From contig JAQFVV010012497.1 of NCBI GenBank assembly GCA_028023455.1, forward strand, positions 2,420,001 to 2,484,000: DNA of 64,000 nucleotides, given 5' to 3'. The position numbers were made by a program, and so were the translations under genes. This DNA comes from Epiperipatus broadwayi. Lineage: Eukaryota > Onychophora > Udeonychophora > Euonychophora > Peripatidae. This document shows, in pieces, positions 23,469 through 37,830 of the stretch (its first letter is position 1; the number at the start of each line of letters is the position of its first letter). The notes beneath the pieces were generated by a model. It was not told the origin of the DNA. It worked only from the letters and a program-made list of their open reading frames with translations, and ran no database searches.

Positions 23469-26400
23469 TAGCAAAAAATCACTTTTTAGCATATGTCATT
23501 AAAGAATAGGCAGAAAGAATTATATATTGAGAATTGAAATATTAAAAATAAGTGAAGATAGCCTGAAAATGAAAAAGTTTGCAAATCTTGATTGAGAACT
23601 GAACCTCTTTGTAGTTTTGTCATTAAGATACATGATAAAAATAAATATTCTAAACATTAAATATTAGTTATAAAATAAGTAAATAAAAAAAAGCCTAATT
23701 TAAAACTGACATATTCTATAATAATGAGACTATTGTTAATTACTATTATTTTAATACTGATATTCACTTACAATTAATGTTATATGTTTATCTTCATTGT
23801 GTTTAGTATCATTTTCACTTTTTATCATTTGTATATTTGAAGTTTTGATATATTTTCTAAAGAGGGAATAATAGCAATTCTCATATTATTTTATTTCACT
23901 GACAATAAAAAAAAATTCTCTCATCCTATTTTTATTACTTTGAAGATAAACTTCAATTTTATTTTCTCTCATAAAAAGTACTATGTAAAATAAAAATAAT
24001 TCAAAATGACAAATCTGATTTCAAATAATACTTGTTTTAAAAAGTAGCAAAGAGAATGAGTTTTTATCAAATAGTTCTTGCTTTTTCAAATATGCTTTTA
24101 ATACTTGTTTACAACATTAATAATAAATAAAACTGTTTTTTTTTTATGCTTTCTTTTATTTTTAAATAAGCATATTTTAAAATTTCATAATAAATAAAAG
24201 CAGAAGTGGCAACTAAAACTGCTTAATAATGAAGTATTTATAGGTGTTCCTGAACTTAAATCATTATTCAAATATTTCTATTCCTCACTTTACTGGCTAA
24301 ACATTAATCCTTGCTTTAAGATCAATTATCCATTTCTTTATTCATTAACCTTTTTTTTTATTTTATCCTCCACAATTCTTTATAGCATAACTTTCTTAAT
24401 TTTCTTACTTCAAACTAAATGTCCAATCCAATTCCTTTTCTTCTAATTACCTCAATAAATATTTTACATAAATTATTTTCAAACTCTTCACAAAGATTTT
24501 TATTTTATATTAAAAATTGCATTGCTATTCTTATTTTTTTAGTATATTTCTTTTCATTTTTATCCATTTTTTAATCTTTATCTTCTTACCCAAGTCTGCT
24601 TCACATAAAGCTATAATCCAAATAAAATATTTAATAGATCTAAAATTTAATTTCATTAAATAATTTTCTTTAACCAATGCAATTCTCAATCTAATTTCTT
24701 TATCATCACGTTCACCACCATCAGATATTAAATTTCTCAAACATTTAACAAATATTAAAATTGTAATTGTTGTTATATAATAAAGGTTTTAAGAACATGA
24801 TAACTACCCATAATAAATAAGCAAATATTTTTTTGATTCTATGATTTTCATTGCAATACATAAATAACTGCTTGAGGAACATTTTGTAAACCTTTGTGCT
24901 TATTAAAATCTAGAGAACTCGAATAAAAATCAGAACTTTCATGTGTATATTATATTACATGCTCATTCATGGTAATAAGCTACCATTTCCAATTCCATCA
25001 CTGACGATTGTTTGATAGTACTGCATTCTTTTAACAACGATAATTATTTAATATATGGTTTGTTCTTCAAACCTTTCTTTATGCTATTGTAATAATTTGT
25101 TGCATTGTGATTTCCTTTTAATTACAAATCAATCTAATTTATTCATTTATTTTTTATTTACTTTTAGCAATTATTATTCTTTTGTGTCATCATATAAACT
25201 ATTTCACATTTTTGGCTTTGTTCATACTACTTGTTTTTAATTACCATCTGAATTTATATTCTCAAACTTCCAAGTGATTTACTTTTTTTTTAATCATAAG
25301 ATTTAATTATTATAGAAAGCTGACTCAGCCCAAGCTATCCTAGTATTTTCATTAACATTTTTCATTTTCTCTAATTATTATTTATCTAGCTTTTAAAATA
25401 TTTCATAAAAATTAATATCCTATGTTATTTTGTTTCCAATGGCTGTATTTATTTTGATTTAGCCTTATTGTTCATCTTTAAAACATTAGACTTTGTTCAT
25501 TTATTTTCTTTTTAACTTACAGATATATACTATTATGATTTAACTACTTCTTTGCAAAGTTTAAATATACCAGTCAATCAATTCATCTTCAACAAACTAC
25601 TACTAATTTTGACATCACACTAAAATAACAAGTCTATAAACTCTTTCAGAATAATTGTTTCATAGTTTATAACATCACTCACTCCTCTAATAGTTGCAGA
25701 GCTCAGTGAAAATATTCCAACTATATGGATAAATGTAATAAATGCCTATATTTTCTGGCTCCAATTGAACATCCGTTTTATGTAATAAATATATTTTCTG
25801 AATTAAGCACAATATCAATACATATTGAATAATAATGATTAGGCTTCAAAAAAGATCCTTTGTGTAGTGAAATTTGTTTATTTAATGTGTAAGCCAATAT
25901 ATGTGACAATTATATAACTTAAAACAGAATATGAATAGTTTTTGATTATATAAATGCTCACCCATGGTAAATATTTATATCTTTATAATGATGATTCAGG
26001 TAATTGCAAGGTAGCCAATTAATTCCCTTATGTATGGGTGGAGTAGAAAGTTGACTCCTAGCAACTTTAAAAGTTGTCATTACAAAATATAATCTTGGAC
26101 TGTTAGATACCATCATATAATTTCAAAGACAATTATATATAGAATTCACAAATCTATTTATTTCTATTACATTATCATTAAGTGCATAACTTCAAGTAAA
26201 AACTCAGACATGTCAACAAAAATAAATTTAAACAAATTTATTAGTGATACCCAAAAATAGCAATTAATATTACAGTTTAACTTTTACTTCTGAAATTCTG
26301 CAGGTCAAAGAAAAATTATTAAAATTAGATTTTACAGACAGTGAAAGTCTAATAATGTTTGTCTCTATTAACACTCTCATTTGACTTTAATTTATATATT

Positions 26401-27549
26401 CATTTAAAAAAAAACTTAAAATTTTAATTACATTTTTTATCAAAAAATAGAGCCACTTAAAAATAAAATGTTTTGTTTGTAACTATACTTTTAGAAGGTA
26501 CTATTTGTGTCTTTAAGATATTGATATCTTTAAATCACTTTGCTTTTGTTTTATGGATTCTGATAAAAAATGCATAAGGAATTATTACTTTATCATTGTA
26601 AATAATAATTATAGCATTATAATTATTTTATTTTTTTAAATTGTAAAAAATTACTAAAAAAAACTTGCAAATATTCAAAACTGTATTTTTTTACAAAAAT
26701 GCTTTAAATTATATATATTGTTCTATTTTATTTTTTAAATATATAATTATAGAAATATATTAAATACATTTTTTTAATAAATCCAATAAAAAATTATATC
26801 TGAATATTTATTTTCAAACACATTCAAAATATATATATGTTTCCAAAAAACTACTGTTGATAAAATCCCCTGTGAAAGTTTAATAAGTATAAGACAGATA
26901 AATATAAATAAATACGCTAAAATAATAAACATCCATTTAGACATTTCTGACATTAAAAATAAATATTTAAATAATAAATCACTAGAAATGTGAAGAATAA
27001 ATAAATGTAGTAATATGATTAAGATAAATGTTTACCTGATTTATATAAATAGAATAAAAACAAAAACTTAAGAAATATATATGCTACTTATGAACCAGAT
27101 CCAAATATTCTTGTATGCTGTCACACATGTATATTAGGTAACAAGAAAAAAAAAACAAGCATAGAATATTTAATTATTATTAGTTTGCCTCACAACTGGT
27201 GGTTTGAATTATTCGGAAAATGAATATTTAATTCTTTGCTTATATGTCTTTGCATGGTTATATATATATTGTAATTTTATAGATAATAAGAGATATTATG
27301 GGAAGATGAGAAATCATCATTGACCCCATTGAATAATCAAGAACAATGCATTATATTAATAATAAGTATAAATTACAGATTACCCAGGACTAAACAAAAG
27401 TAAATAGTTATGCATATATAAAAACAAGTTCATGTAATAAACCATTTGTCAAAACTTCTCAGAGATTTGATGGGCATATGATAGCAAAAGAATGCATAAT
27501 GACTTATAATTCTAGAATAGATATAGAATCCAACCACAGGTACATAAGT
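23469..27549. other. AT-rich stretch without a gene
   Basis: Four kilobases with no open frame of note, no second-copy sequence in the window and only simple repeats. An open stretch at 24531-24740 (-) lacks an identifiable domain. Confidence 0.5.
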
Positions 27550-27989
27550 AATAAACAAGGCAAACTCTCTATATAGTAGTGCCACCCTGTGCCAACCAGA
27601 GTAATCAATGGATGCCAGAAGGCTTGTGCATAAAATCCCTATATAGTGCCTACTCACCCAATATCCCCAGACTAGTTTCTGGCTTGTGGCCTTCGTCAGT
27701 GAGGAGCCTTGGATCTGAGAGCACTGCACCTAGATCTTAGGATCTAATGCAACCCTCCAGCAGCCATCTTTTAACTCAACTACAAAACCATGAGAATGAA
27801 ATTGAAAACATATTTTCAATCTAAGCTCAATAGCTTATATAGTCATATGGGTCTGAACCCAATTCAGCACCTACATATTTTGGTGTCTTTGGCTCTTTAA
27901 CAACCACAGCTAGGATTATTCTATTAAGCAGGATTGGTGTTAAACCACCAAACATCACATGATCACTATCTCTTATACTAGCACATAAT
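27550..27989 (-). mobile_element. Nearly complete monomer of the hammerhead repeat family 1
   Basis: This 440-bp segment on the minus strand aligns along its length with the 457-bp unit at 918-1374, from the start of the unit (TTATGTGCTAGTATAAGAGA near 27989) through TCAGACCCATATGACTATAT to the GTTTATTA end near 27550. It includes a hammerhead at 27664-27705. Sequence left of 27550 (TACATAAGTA) still resembles the unit junction, so the RNA source was tandem or circular. An open stretch of 65 codons on the minus strand (28024-27827) crosses the unit but stops are frequent elsewhere in the family, so it is not regarded as coding. I could not find a convincing target duplication around this copy. 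It is clearly more diverged than the 0.7-1.5 kb copy. Confidence 0.75.
27664..27705 (-). ncRNA. Hammerhead ribozyme, family 1, second near-complete copy
   Basis: On the minus strand: UCCUCA (27705-27700), CUGACGA (27699-27693), stem II AGGC/GCCA with loop CACAA, GAAA, CUAG, UC, and UGGGGA ending at 27664. Stem I keeps all six pairs. The first stem II pair next to the core is A opposite A, where the 1339-1380 copy has U-A, so stem II is reduced to three pairs and activity may be weak. The conservation of both stem I strands and all core bases in an otherwise diverged copy supports the ribozyme assignment. Confidence 0.75.
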
Positions 27990-30900
27990 GAGTGAGTGAT
28001 ACTCATGCTCTTGGGTTTTTCCATGAAGCAGGTTACATGGAGGTAGAATATATTTTAGCTCCTAGAAAAGGCTTAGCACATGTTCTTTAAACCTATTTTA
28101 GAAAACTTTTTTTTCTAAACTAGTAGTGTACTCCTCTCAGTTGAACTTTTACTTTTTTTCTTCTTCAGTAACTGTGTGAAAACTGAATGCTCTCCTCAAT
28201 AGTTTGATTAAGGCTGACTTCTTATAAGACATTGAGGTTTTCTTATTTAGCCTCTTCCCTATTTTTGGAACAATTCTGTCTCTCACCAATCATAATCCTA
28301 TCTCCTACATGACAACATCTATTACTAGCCAATTAGGTTTATTTTTTCAAAAATAATTGTTCACCCATTTCCCTCCTTTTATTGCAAAACAAGTCAAAAA
28401 ATTCTCCTGTACTTATTTTTCATTTATATTCCAAAATAATTTAATCTTTTAATTATCTTTGATTTAAAGTTAGATGAAGATGGGCAAAACAATTCTAATC
28501 AAATTAAAATAAAATTTAACAAAATGTTAGAAATAACTTTTCATACCTTTTTAAAATTATTATTAAACAAAAAATGTTACCTACTTTATCTTTCTTAATA
28601 AATTAAAATTAAAAATTGTTAATTTAGTGAAGAGAATTTTTTTTCTCTCAATACCTTCAAAACTAAAATTAAAACTGGTAAATAGATAAAATTAATAAAG
28701 AAAGAGAACAAAATAAATCATTTAACTGATTTTATATATTTTTCTCTCTTTTACAAACATTTACAAATTTTAATACATTTCAAATATTCACATTATGTTT
28801 AAAATAATATTTGAATATTATCATGTGATGGAAAAAATATTTAAATAAATACCCATTATTATTACAAAAAAAAAAAATGGAAAAATTAAGTATTATTTCC
28901 CCATTAATTAAATAATTCTAAATTTAAGACACTTGTAATATTGGCATGACCAGAGGTGGCCACTACCTACATACAATATTATAATATATGAAAAAGGTAA
29001 TGACATTTTTAGTTGTTCAGATGCAGTATGTAGTTTCTATATGATATGAACATAACCTGATCATAAATACACATCACATTAGATGTACATTAAAATGACA
29101 ATATTTAAATTTAATTATTATGTGGATTAATATATATAAAAGCTATTTAATTTTCAAATTTGCATGTCTCGATATATCAAAAATATATAATTTCATCATA
29201 AATATCAAAAATTACATTTCATTTCCAATTAATATGAAATAAATATCATGCAATCTTAAGTAAATTAGACAACTTATGACTTTTTAAAGCATCAAGGAAA
29301 ACATACTTGAATTTTAAAATGTTTAAAAAATGTAGTATAAAAACTTTAAAAATAACTTTTACTTTAAGTGAAATTTAACTTTTCCTTCTTCCTCTTTTTC
29401 TGTAATCTAGAAACTGGTTAAACATACAAGTTTAACAAGGCTGTAAAAAATGATAGGCACATTTTTTTTTTTTAAAAAAAAAGTCTATAGTTCTTCATTG
29501 ATTTCTACAATTATTGCTCTCATTTTCCATTAGTATTTCCTTAATAAAAAAGTTATCTTTATTCAAGTTTCTTATTTTATTAGTGTGACTGTGGTTTTTC
29601 TTCATTACATGAAGGTAAATATTATGTTTTCTTAGACAAACTCCTCTATACAAATTTTTATGGCACTTTACTAATGTTTGCTGAATATAACACTTGCTTT
29701 AATATGTAAGAATATTCACACAACATATATTTATAGTTTCTTTGAATTCTTCAATGGCAGCAGTTGATTTCATCATTGGTGCTACATATATAGTGAAGTT
29801 GCAATATACCTTCATCAATATATATTTACTTCAGTTATACATTATCAAAAAAAATGTAGATAAACAATAAATTTAAACAATAAAATTTATAAATTTATAA
29901 ACTGTACAATGTGCATTTTCCATTTTGAAATGAATAATACAATAATGTTTATTTAAGTAACATGGAAACACATTTTATGATTCACTTTTTTTATTCTTAC
30001 ATATAAAAGTTTTATGAAATTTAATAAAATTTCTAAAATATTTTTTCAAGCAATAAAATAAAAATTAGTGATTTGGTAGGGGCAAAAAACAAAAATTGTA
30101 ATACACTTTTGAATTGTTTTGGATAATGGAAAGAAGAGGTAACCATATAGATTACAAAGTCAATACAGATTAGAATCTATAATCTGCTGATAACAAGTTC
30201 TGCTATATAAATTTTTATAGGGGGGAAAAAGTTATTGAAGAAAAAGGATGTTATATAGAGAGGGTATTTAATTGGAATAAAATAATTTGCTATTCATTTT
30301 ATTTAAAAAGACAAAGATATAATACAGTAAATTTTTTACTATTTTTATTTTTTGACAGAATGTGAATGAATGAATACATGCAGTAAATATATATATATAT
30401 GTAAATGGGTTCTCTCAATTTACTATTAATAAACTATTATTTAATATTTTGTTTATATACTAAAGTCTTAACTTATTTATGCAAACTATATACATAAAAA
30501 GTGTATATAATATATATGTACATGTGAAAAGAATTCTACACTTGCAGTCTGTAGAGTAATATATACTGCATAGGAATCAAAGCTTAGCAACAAAATGTAA
30601 GATATTATATACTATAAGGGTAGCTTGAAATAAAATATAGCAAATATCATGAGTCTGCTATATGTAAAACTGTTGCTTCTGGACAATGATCCCTTTACAG
30701 GATAGATGCTGTACTATGGTACTTTCTTGACTTAGTTAGGATGGATGTATACTCAAACTGTATGACATTTGATTATTTGAATTTAGTACCATATGGAAAA
30801 CTTGTGAGCATTCTCTTCTTTACATCTTAAGACTTGAACTCAACTGCAATTTAGTATTAATAAACAGCTGGATTAATTGCTTAAATACATCTCATAAAAG

Positions 30901-32220
30901 AAACAAGTTAAGTTCTATTTTAAAGTAAAAAATCTAATAAAACAAAAATCATATACAAATATAATGATTATTTTTCTACAAAATGCATGACCATTAAAAT
31001 TAACTTGGAACAGAAATAATCTTAATAAGTTAAATTTTTCTTTCCTGTACTTTTTGGAAATTAATCTTTTTTACAAAATAATTTTTTCTTCTATAGCATA
31101 TAAATAACAAAATATTTGAATTTTGTGAATCTTGTCAAATTCAAAATAACAGTAATAATCTTAGAATCAATATTTTTAAAAGTAAATACATTATCCATTT
31201 ACTATCACAGACCTTTTAGATATAACTAATTCATTGAGGATAATAATAATAACTTATTTAATACTTCTTAATTATTTAAAACTTTATAACATTTATGCAA
31301 ATAAACCAAACCTCTCTTTTTCTTTTATAGTTTCAATCTATATGCAAACACACACCAGAATGCATTTCTACTTAGTTATGCACTGGACACATTATTATCT
31401 TACAATGGAATGTACAAAAACTTTTCTTCTAAATATTTAAATTATGAATGATTATTTTTAAATGATCATGACAGAATCTTTTTTAAATATTAAGAATTTT
31501 AACATTAGCCAAAGGCAGAATTGAAAACAGGTAAAAATTATCCCATCACAATTATTTTAATTTAAAATGTAATTAATCATAATGTAGATGTTTATAATAA
31601 TCTATAGGAATACTATTAGAGAGGTCTACAGGCAAATGATCAGCAGTTTAGTAAATCATGAAATATTTGTCTTGTAGGAGTTCATTGGCAAATTATTTTA
31701 ATATGATATCAAATTCCAATAGATTTTCCTATTAGTGAATTGATTGGCTGATATATTTATACTATGTCAACTATAATGTCCTATTTTCTGAGCTAGCTTC
31801 ACAATTGACAATCAAGATCAGATTAGAAAAGCTGATCCAATAAATCCATCTTTCAACTGTGATAATTTTTTTTCTACATAAAATTTACTTACATATTCCT
31901 AGATGCCAATTATATAAATTTGTCTATGTGTAAAAGAAAGATTGAAAGTAATTGTCAAAAAGTGATTTATTTTAAAATAGGTATGGTGAATCCAAATTTT
32001 TTTCAAATCCAGCAAAATTAAATTTATTTTCTTTAAAATTTCAATTGTAACTTTTATACAAGATTCTTTCTAAATATAACTGCCTCTTACATAAAAATAT
32101 ATTGCTCTTAAGTGTGTCCCAGAGTGTTCTATCCCAATCTAAAATCTATATTTTTTATGTCTACTTTTTTTTATGAGCTTAGATAATATATTTTTAAGAA
32201 ATATAATTCGAATATTCCTT
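27990..32220. other. AT-rich stretch without a gene
   Basis: No supported coding, RNA or mobile feature; microsatellite-like (AT)n near 30388-30401. Confidence 0.5.
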
Positions 32221-32224
32221 TGAG

Positions 32225-32310
32225 AGCAAGAGGACTTGTGATCTTAGTTGACTAGCTGACCATTATTGGACAGGTAGTCTTCTAGTCAACAAAATAAGAT
32301 TCAAATCACA
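32225..32310 (+). mobile_element. Possible degenerate tRNA-like SINE
   Basis: TTAGTTGACTAGCTGACC (near 32247) could be an A box and AGATTCAAATCACAG (near 32298) a B box, in the right order and about 50 bp apart. The intervening TAGTCTTCTAGTCAAC also pairs with the A-box region. No terminal boundary is visible. The evidence is weak. Confidence 0.25.
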
Positions 32311-35012
32311 GATTGGTCAATTGATGCACATTGACTATAATATATATAACTGTAAATAACAACTTCCATTGCCAGTGATAAAAAGCTAAGGATTCCCTTT
32401 ATATATTTAGACACTAAATCTGATTTATTTATTCACATTTTTTTACTACAAAAGTGTTTCATTATTTCTTACAATTAAACCAAATTTAAGTTTACATTCT
32501 AAATCTCCTTTCTATTTACATTGCCTTGAAACTGATTTTATTTATTTCTATCTGACTTATTTCACAATTCTTTGTAATTTTTTAATGCATAATTTAATGT
32601 GTACACAATGTTATATACAGAATATTTAATTTTCAAGATCTACTTTTTGAACTTCATAAGTGATATTTTTTAGCATATGACTAAAATAAAAGTTTTGAAT
32701 TTTGAACCTGTGATCAAAGTAATTCAATTGTGATCTTAATAATTCAGTCTTTTCAGAATTCATATTTAACAGTATTGTCTTAACCTTTAAACTTAATACT
32801 AATACTAAAATTATGTGTTTATGTATTCTGTTAGGTAAATTTAATAATCACAATATAACAAGATATTAATAAACAATAGTCTCTGATTCATGACAAATGA
32901 ATTTCAATATTAAGAGCTTGCTACTTCCTGAGTTTAGTTCAATCCAAATTACAAACTATAATGTGATTGATATTATCATTTATTTATTTTTTCATAATTA
33001 ATTAATTCCAATTCATTAAGGTCAATTTTTATATTAAATACTATTTGTATATATGTTGATATACACATTAATTATTATATATGGCACTATATTCTACCTT
33101 TTCTTTTTTTTCTTTTTTTTAGATATAATGTAGATTTGTGCTGATTGTTTATTATAATGTTGCTTTTAAGCAGAAAGTGAAATCATTACTTCTACCCTTT
33201 GTTAGTGTAATTGATATTGTGATTATATTTATAACCCTCCATCTATTTATCTTGCAATTTCCATGAGTGGTTTGCTTATCTAAATCTTAAGTATCTCATG
33301 GTTTCTTTATCCCAAGAATCCTGCTTTTTCACTGTGTGATGCTTCCATTTATTATATGTACTACTTCTTTCAATTAGATTGTTTCCATCATTAGATTACA
33401 CTTGTGATAAAATATATAAAAATGATGTTAAAATATGTATATTTTGATACTTTTTTAAAAGTGCTAATTTATTTTTTTGATATAGGTATGCAATATGAAT
33501 TTCATTTTTCTATTTTAACATTGTGATGGTAAATATGCTTCAATATAAATAATTGATATTTTTTTAATATCTAATGCTGTGAGGGAAAAAAAAGATCACA
33601 AAAATGGATTTTTAAATAGCATTCAACTTGCACTATACTTTAAATATTTTACACTAGCATTACATTTTGAAAACTATTAATTTATATAAGATGTTCTCAT
33701 AATTTATTGAATAGAGACTGGTGGAAGCTAATTCATAGCTGATAAAGTTATTCATATGTTAATAGTCATCCTTAATTTAAAGCAATGGTAGCATGATCGA
33801 TATTAGAGCTAAAATTCCATGGATTGCCATTCAATTCTATCATTTCCAACACTCAAACTTTGTTTCAGTTTTTATATGAACTTCAAAGCAATCAAGTGTT
33901 CAAATAATTTTATGTATGTGTTGATTTAAATGCTTGGTGAAGTATTAATATTACAAAATAAAAACTCAAATAGTAAAACATATAATGCTTAAAATTGCCA
34001 TCGATTGTAAGAATTCTTAATTTTGTAATATATATATAGAAGAGCTTATTACATAGCATTAATCTTCTTCCATATTCATAATTTGGAATTCAAATTTAGG
34101 CAACTTTTTTTTCCCAATTTTCCAACAATCTTAAGATATTGCTTAAGTAGTAAATCTGTAGCCAACTTAAAATTACTTGGAGGATAAAGTATGAATACAA
34201 ACTGTAAAATTTTCACTAACAATCAGAAATTCTGATCATTCCTTTATCAGCCTCATAGAGATTTTTTTTTTCTCTCTAAATCTTTTTATCGATCTTTATG
34301 TACAATTCTTTAAACATTTTTTAAAAACTATTTTTCACTTCTTTTTTTTATAATTCTGTTTCATCAACAATCTTATCAACATGATATTTTCGCATTAAAT
34401 TCTTCATTTTTTTCACTATCCAATGATACACACCATTAATATACAATCTTCCATTAATACATATACTATATTGTTTGTTATTATCTTAATAATTATGTGA
34501 TTAGCAATTTAGGATTTTTATTTTATCTGTTATCAATATTAAAAATTTTAATGCATCATGTTTTGATTACTTTGCTTTAATTCATCATCGTTCTTTTTTT
34601 TTTTTTTTATTGACTAATATTTTTTATAATAAAATAGTAAGTCATATCTATGTATTATATATTATATACTATTTTTTTCTAATTTAATAGAATCATTATT
34701 AAATAAAATAGAAAAACCTACATTGTAGTTTGAAAATTAAATTATTGTTTAATATAAATATATTTTTTTAATTATAAAACTATTTTTGATTTTATATTTT
34801 TTCTTTCATATAAATAATCTCATTATATGGATAGAAATAATGCTGACAATAGTATTAATAATCTTACTTAAATAAAATATAGTTGTTGATTTTTATCTCA
34901 ACTTATGAGAATGTTTTACAAAATATTATTGATTTAATATATTTTTATCAGAATCATTATATAATAATTTAATAAACATATCTAAGGTTTTTATAAATAT
35001 TATAATAGACAG
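32311..35012. other. AT-rich stretch without a gene
   Basis: Nothing supported beyond poly-T runs. Confidence 0.5.
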
Positions 35013-35085
35013 TAGGCAGATCAATATCCAATACCAGAGAATGCCACTAGAGTCTATAGCCTACAATGAGAGTTTACTGTTGTGA
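35013..35085. repeat. Duplication copy A, left fragment (interrupted by the LINE)
   Basis: ACAGTAGGCAGATCAATATC through GAGAGTTTAC matches 42152-42225 of copy B. In copy A the match breaks at about 35085, where the LINE 3' end begins, and resumes beyond the LINE at about 38285. Confidence 0.7.
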
Positions 35086-35129
35086 GTAAATCATCATCAT
35101 CAACCATTTATCAATCCACTGCAGGATGA

Positions 35130-36500
35130 AGGTCTCTCCAAGTTCAATTCATTTTCTCCAATCTCTAGCCTCTCTTCTCCACATCACCACTGCACACTTT
35201 ATTATTTCATCCATCCATCTCACATCTGATCTCTTTCTGGGTCTTTTCAATTGTCCATCTATAATCATCTCTTCTAGAAATATGTCCAGCCCAACTCCCA
35301 CTTACTTATTTTAATTCTTTCAATGATGTCAGTAACATCTGGTTTTTCTCTTATCTGTGTATTATCTTTTTGATTGCTTCTTGTTATTCCTATCATGCAT
35401 CTCTCTATACTTCTTTGAGTGGTCTGAATTCTCTATATTACACTTCTATTAAGTGTCCAAGCCTTAGACCCATAAGTAAAAACTGGCAAAACAAATTTAT
35501 TTACAACCTTCCTTTTCAAAAACATAGTCATATTTTCTTTTAATATTACATTATTTCTACCAAAAGCACTCCAACCAAGCTTAATTCTATGATTAATTTC
35601 ATCCAATGTTTCCATGTGTAGTAATAATCTGACCAACATATTTGTTAACATCTTCTAACTCATTGTAATCAATCTTTACTTTCATCTTTTGAGAAAATCA
35701 ATTGAACATTACATTAGTCCTTTTAACATTAATCTTTAGTCCTACTTTCTTACTTTCATCTGATAACTTTTGCAACATTTCCTGAAGCTCTGAAGCATTA
35801 TTTACAAAAACAACTATATCATCTGCAAAGTTGAAATGATTTAATCTCCATTTACTTTTACTACTTTAGCTTCCTATTTTAATCCACAAAATATTACTTG
35901 CAGCACTGCTGTAAAAAGTTTTAGAGATATGGAGTCACCCTGTCTTACACTCCTCTCAATATTAACCTTTTTAGTATCATTATGTAATCTAATTGTTGCT
36001 CTTGCATTTTTATAAATATTCTTCAGAATATGACTATCCTGGATCTATATCTTGATGATCTAATGCTTTAAACACTGAAGAAATGTTTATAGAATCAAAT
36101 ACTTTTTCATAATCTACAAATCCAAAGCATAATGGCAACGCATATTCATGGGTCCTTTCTATAATTTCTCTCAATACTTGGATATCATCTACTATATTAA
36201 AACTACATTTAAATCCAGCTTGTTCTTTTGGTTGGTTGAAATCGAATGCTCTCTGTAGATGAGTTATAATTATCTTAGTAAAAAATTTGTATAAAACTGA
36301 AGATCTGTAATTTCTAATATCTTCTTTATCACCTATTTTATATATTAATATTAATACTGCATTCTACAATCATCTGGTATATCATTATCATTTAGATATT
36401 TGAAATATAACATTGCCATTTTTTTTTTCTATTTCTTCATCTGCTTCTTTTAATTATACCAATTCCAATTCCAACATTACGTGAAGCTTTTCCCTTCTTC
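35130..36500 (-). pseudogene. Reverse transcriptase region of the RTE-type LINE
   Basis: Recognisable blocks on the minus strand, read from high to low coordinates: EQAGFKCSFN followed by DDIQVLREIIERTHEYALP, then FVDYEKVFDSI near 36120 (block A, first catalytic aspartate), RGVRQGDSISLKLFTAVLQV near 35950 (block B), and the catalytic FADD box at 35829-35818 within NFADDIVVFVNN. Further on are IKLGWSAFGR and LKRKVVNKFVLPVFTYGS, typical of the RTE reverse-transcriptase thumb region, in the longest intact frame (35651-35433). The C-terminal IERCMIGITRS piece lies near 35400-35370. The blocks fall in more than one frame and are separated by stops. The function in life was target-primed reverse transcription of the element RNA. 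Confidence 0.85.
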
Positions 36501-37182
36501 ATAAATTTAACTGCATGTCTCACTTCTTCATTTAAAATATTGGGCAATTCAGAAGATATAATAGAGATGCAAGAGGTACTTGTTCTTTATTACTATATAA
36601 TTCTTGATAGAACTCTTCTATCCATTTCATGATGTCATCTCTATAATTCCATCTTTTTTTCTTATTGCAGATATAAGTTTCCTACCAATACCAAAATATT
36701 CTTTCCATTCTTGAGACTTTTATTATCTTCCACAGCTTTCCTTGCTATTTCACAATTATACTTTCTTATATTGTATCAACTCTTTTTTTGCACCACTTTG
36801 CATATTTGAGATATGCAATCATTCTTAATGCATCATTTTTTATATATCTTCAAATTCCTTCTTTTCTTCATAAATTCTCTAGACTCAGTAGAAAATTTTA
36901 TTGGTCAATTCCTGCTTTTTTCTACTAGCTATCTTTATTGCATTTGATTATTGTTTTCTTAATTTCATTCAAATCAGAATCATGTTCAAAATCTACTAAT
37001 ACTTGAAAATGATTTGCAAGTTTTAATTTAAATTCATTATAATGTTTCTGAAGATTAGAAATATCAAGTGCAAATATTGTTTTTCTTAATAATTTTTGTC
37101 TATCTAGTTTTTTGCATTAACGTATCTTACATCTTTCTAATCGATGATCAATTCCTGTGTTAAATTTAAGGATCTTGCAATC

Positions 37183-37830
37183 TTAAAATATATATTTTCT
37201 GTTAATCAAAATATAATCCAATTCTGTTGTACCTTCATTTGGATGCTTCCATGTCCATTTCCTTTTAACATTTTTCTCAAAAAACGAATTCATAATATAA
37301 AAGTTTTTATTTTTCTGCAAAGTCCACAAGTCTATATCCTCTCTCATTTCTATTGCTATAACCACATTTACCTGCAGCACTTTCATCTTTCATTTATTTA
37401 TCAATTCTAGCATTAAAGTCTCCTCTAACAATTTTAAAATGTTGTTTAGTCTGATCAAAAGTCTTTTTTACATCAATATAAAAATCTACATTACTTCATA
37501 AACTTGTTGGGGTATGAACCTAAATTATCTGCATTTGATATCTGCTATAAATAACTAATCTTGCCACTATGTCTAATGCACCATCAATCTTCATAATGTT
37601 GTTTTTCCATTTTTTATTTATAATAAATCCTATTTCAATTATACTTCCAATATTTGTACCTTTGTAGTAGAATACATGCCCATTTTTTAAATCAATTGTC
37701 TCTTCACTTCTCTAACTTCAAAGTCCAATAATGTCCCATTTAATATGAGACTGTTCTTCCAATTCTTGTAATCTTCCTTCACTTGAAAGTGATTGGCAGT
37801 TGTAAGTACCTAAATAAAAAATCATCAAAT
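37183..37830 (-). pseudogene. APE-like endonuclease region of the RTE-type LINE
   Basis: Minus strand, from the N-terminus: GTYNCQSLSSEGRLQELEEQ near 37800, KWDIIGL followed by a frameshift, HVFYYKGT near 37680, IGFIINKKWKNNI near 37620, a GDFNARI-like piece near 37420 and RKWTWKHPNEGTTELDYIL near 37230 in an intact frame (37386-37183). The GDFNAR and DYIL motifs belong to the exonuclease/endonuclease/phosphatase fold used by RTE LINEs to nick target DNA. Stops and a frameshift show the gene is dead. Confidence 0.8.

Noticed and set aside
27827-28024. 65-codon minus-strand open stretch over the ribozyme repeat
   Set aside because: It lies in a repeat that is non-coding in its other copy and crosses the repeat boundary, so there is no sign of selection on the reading frame.
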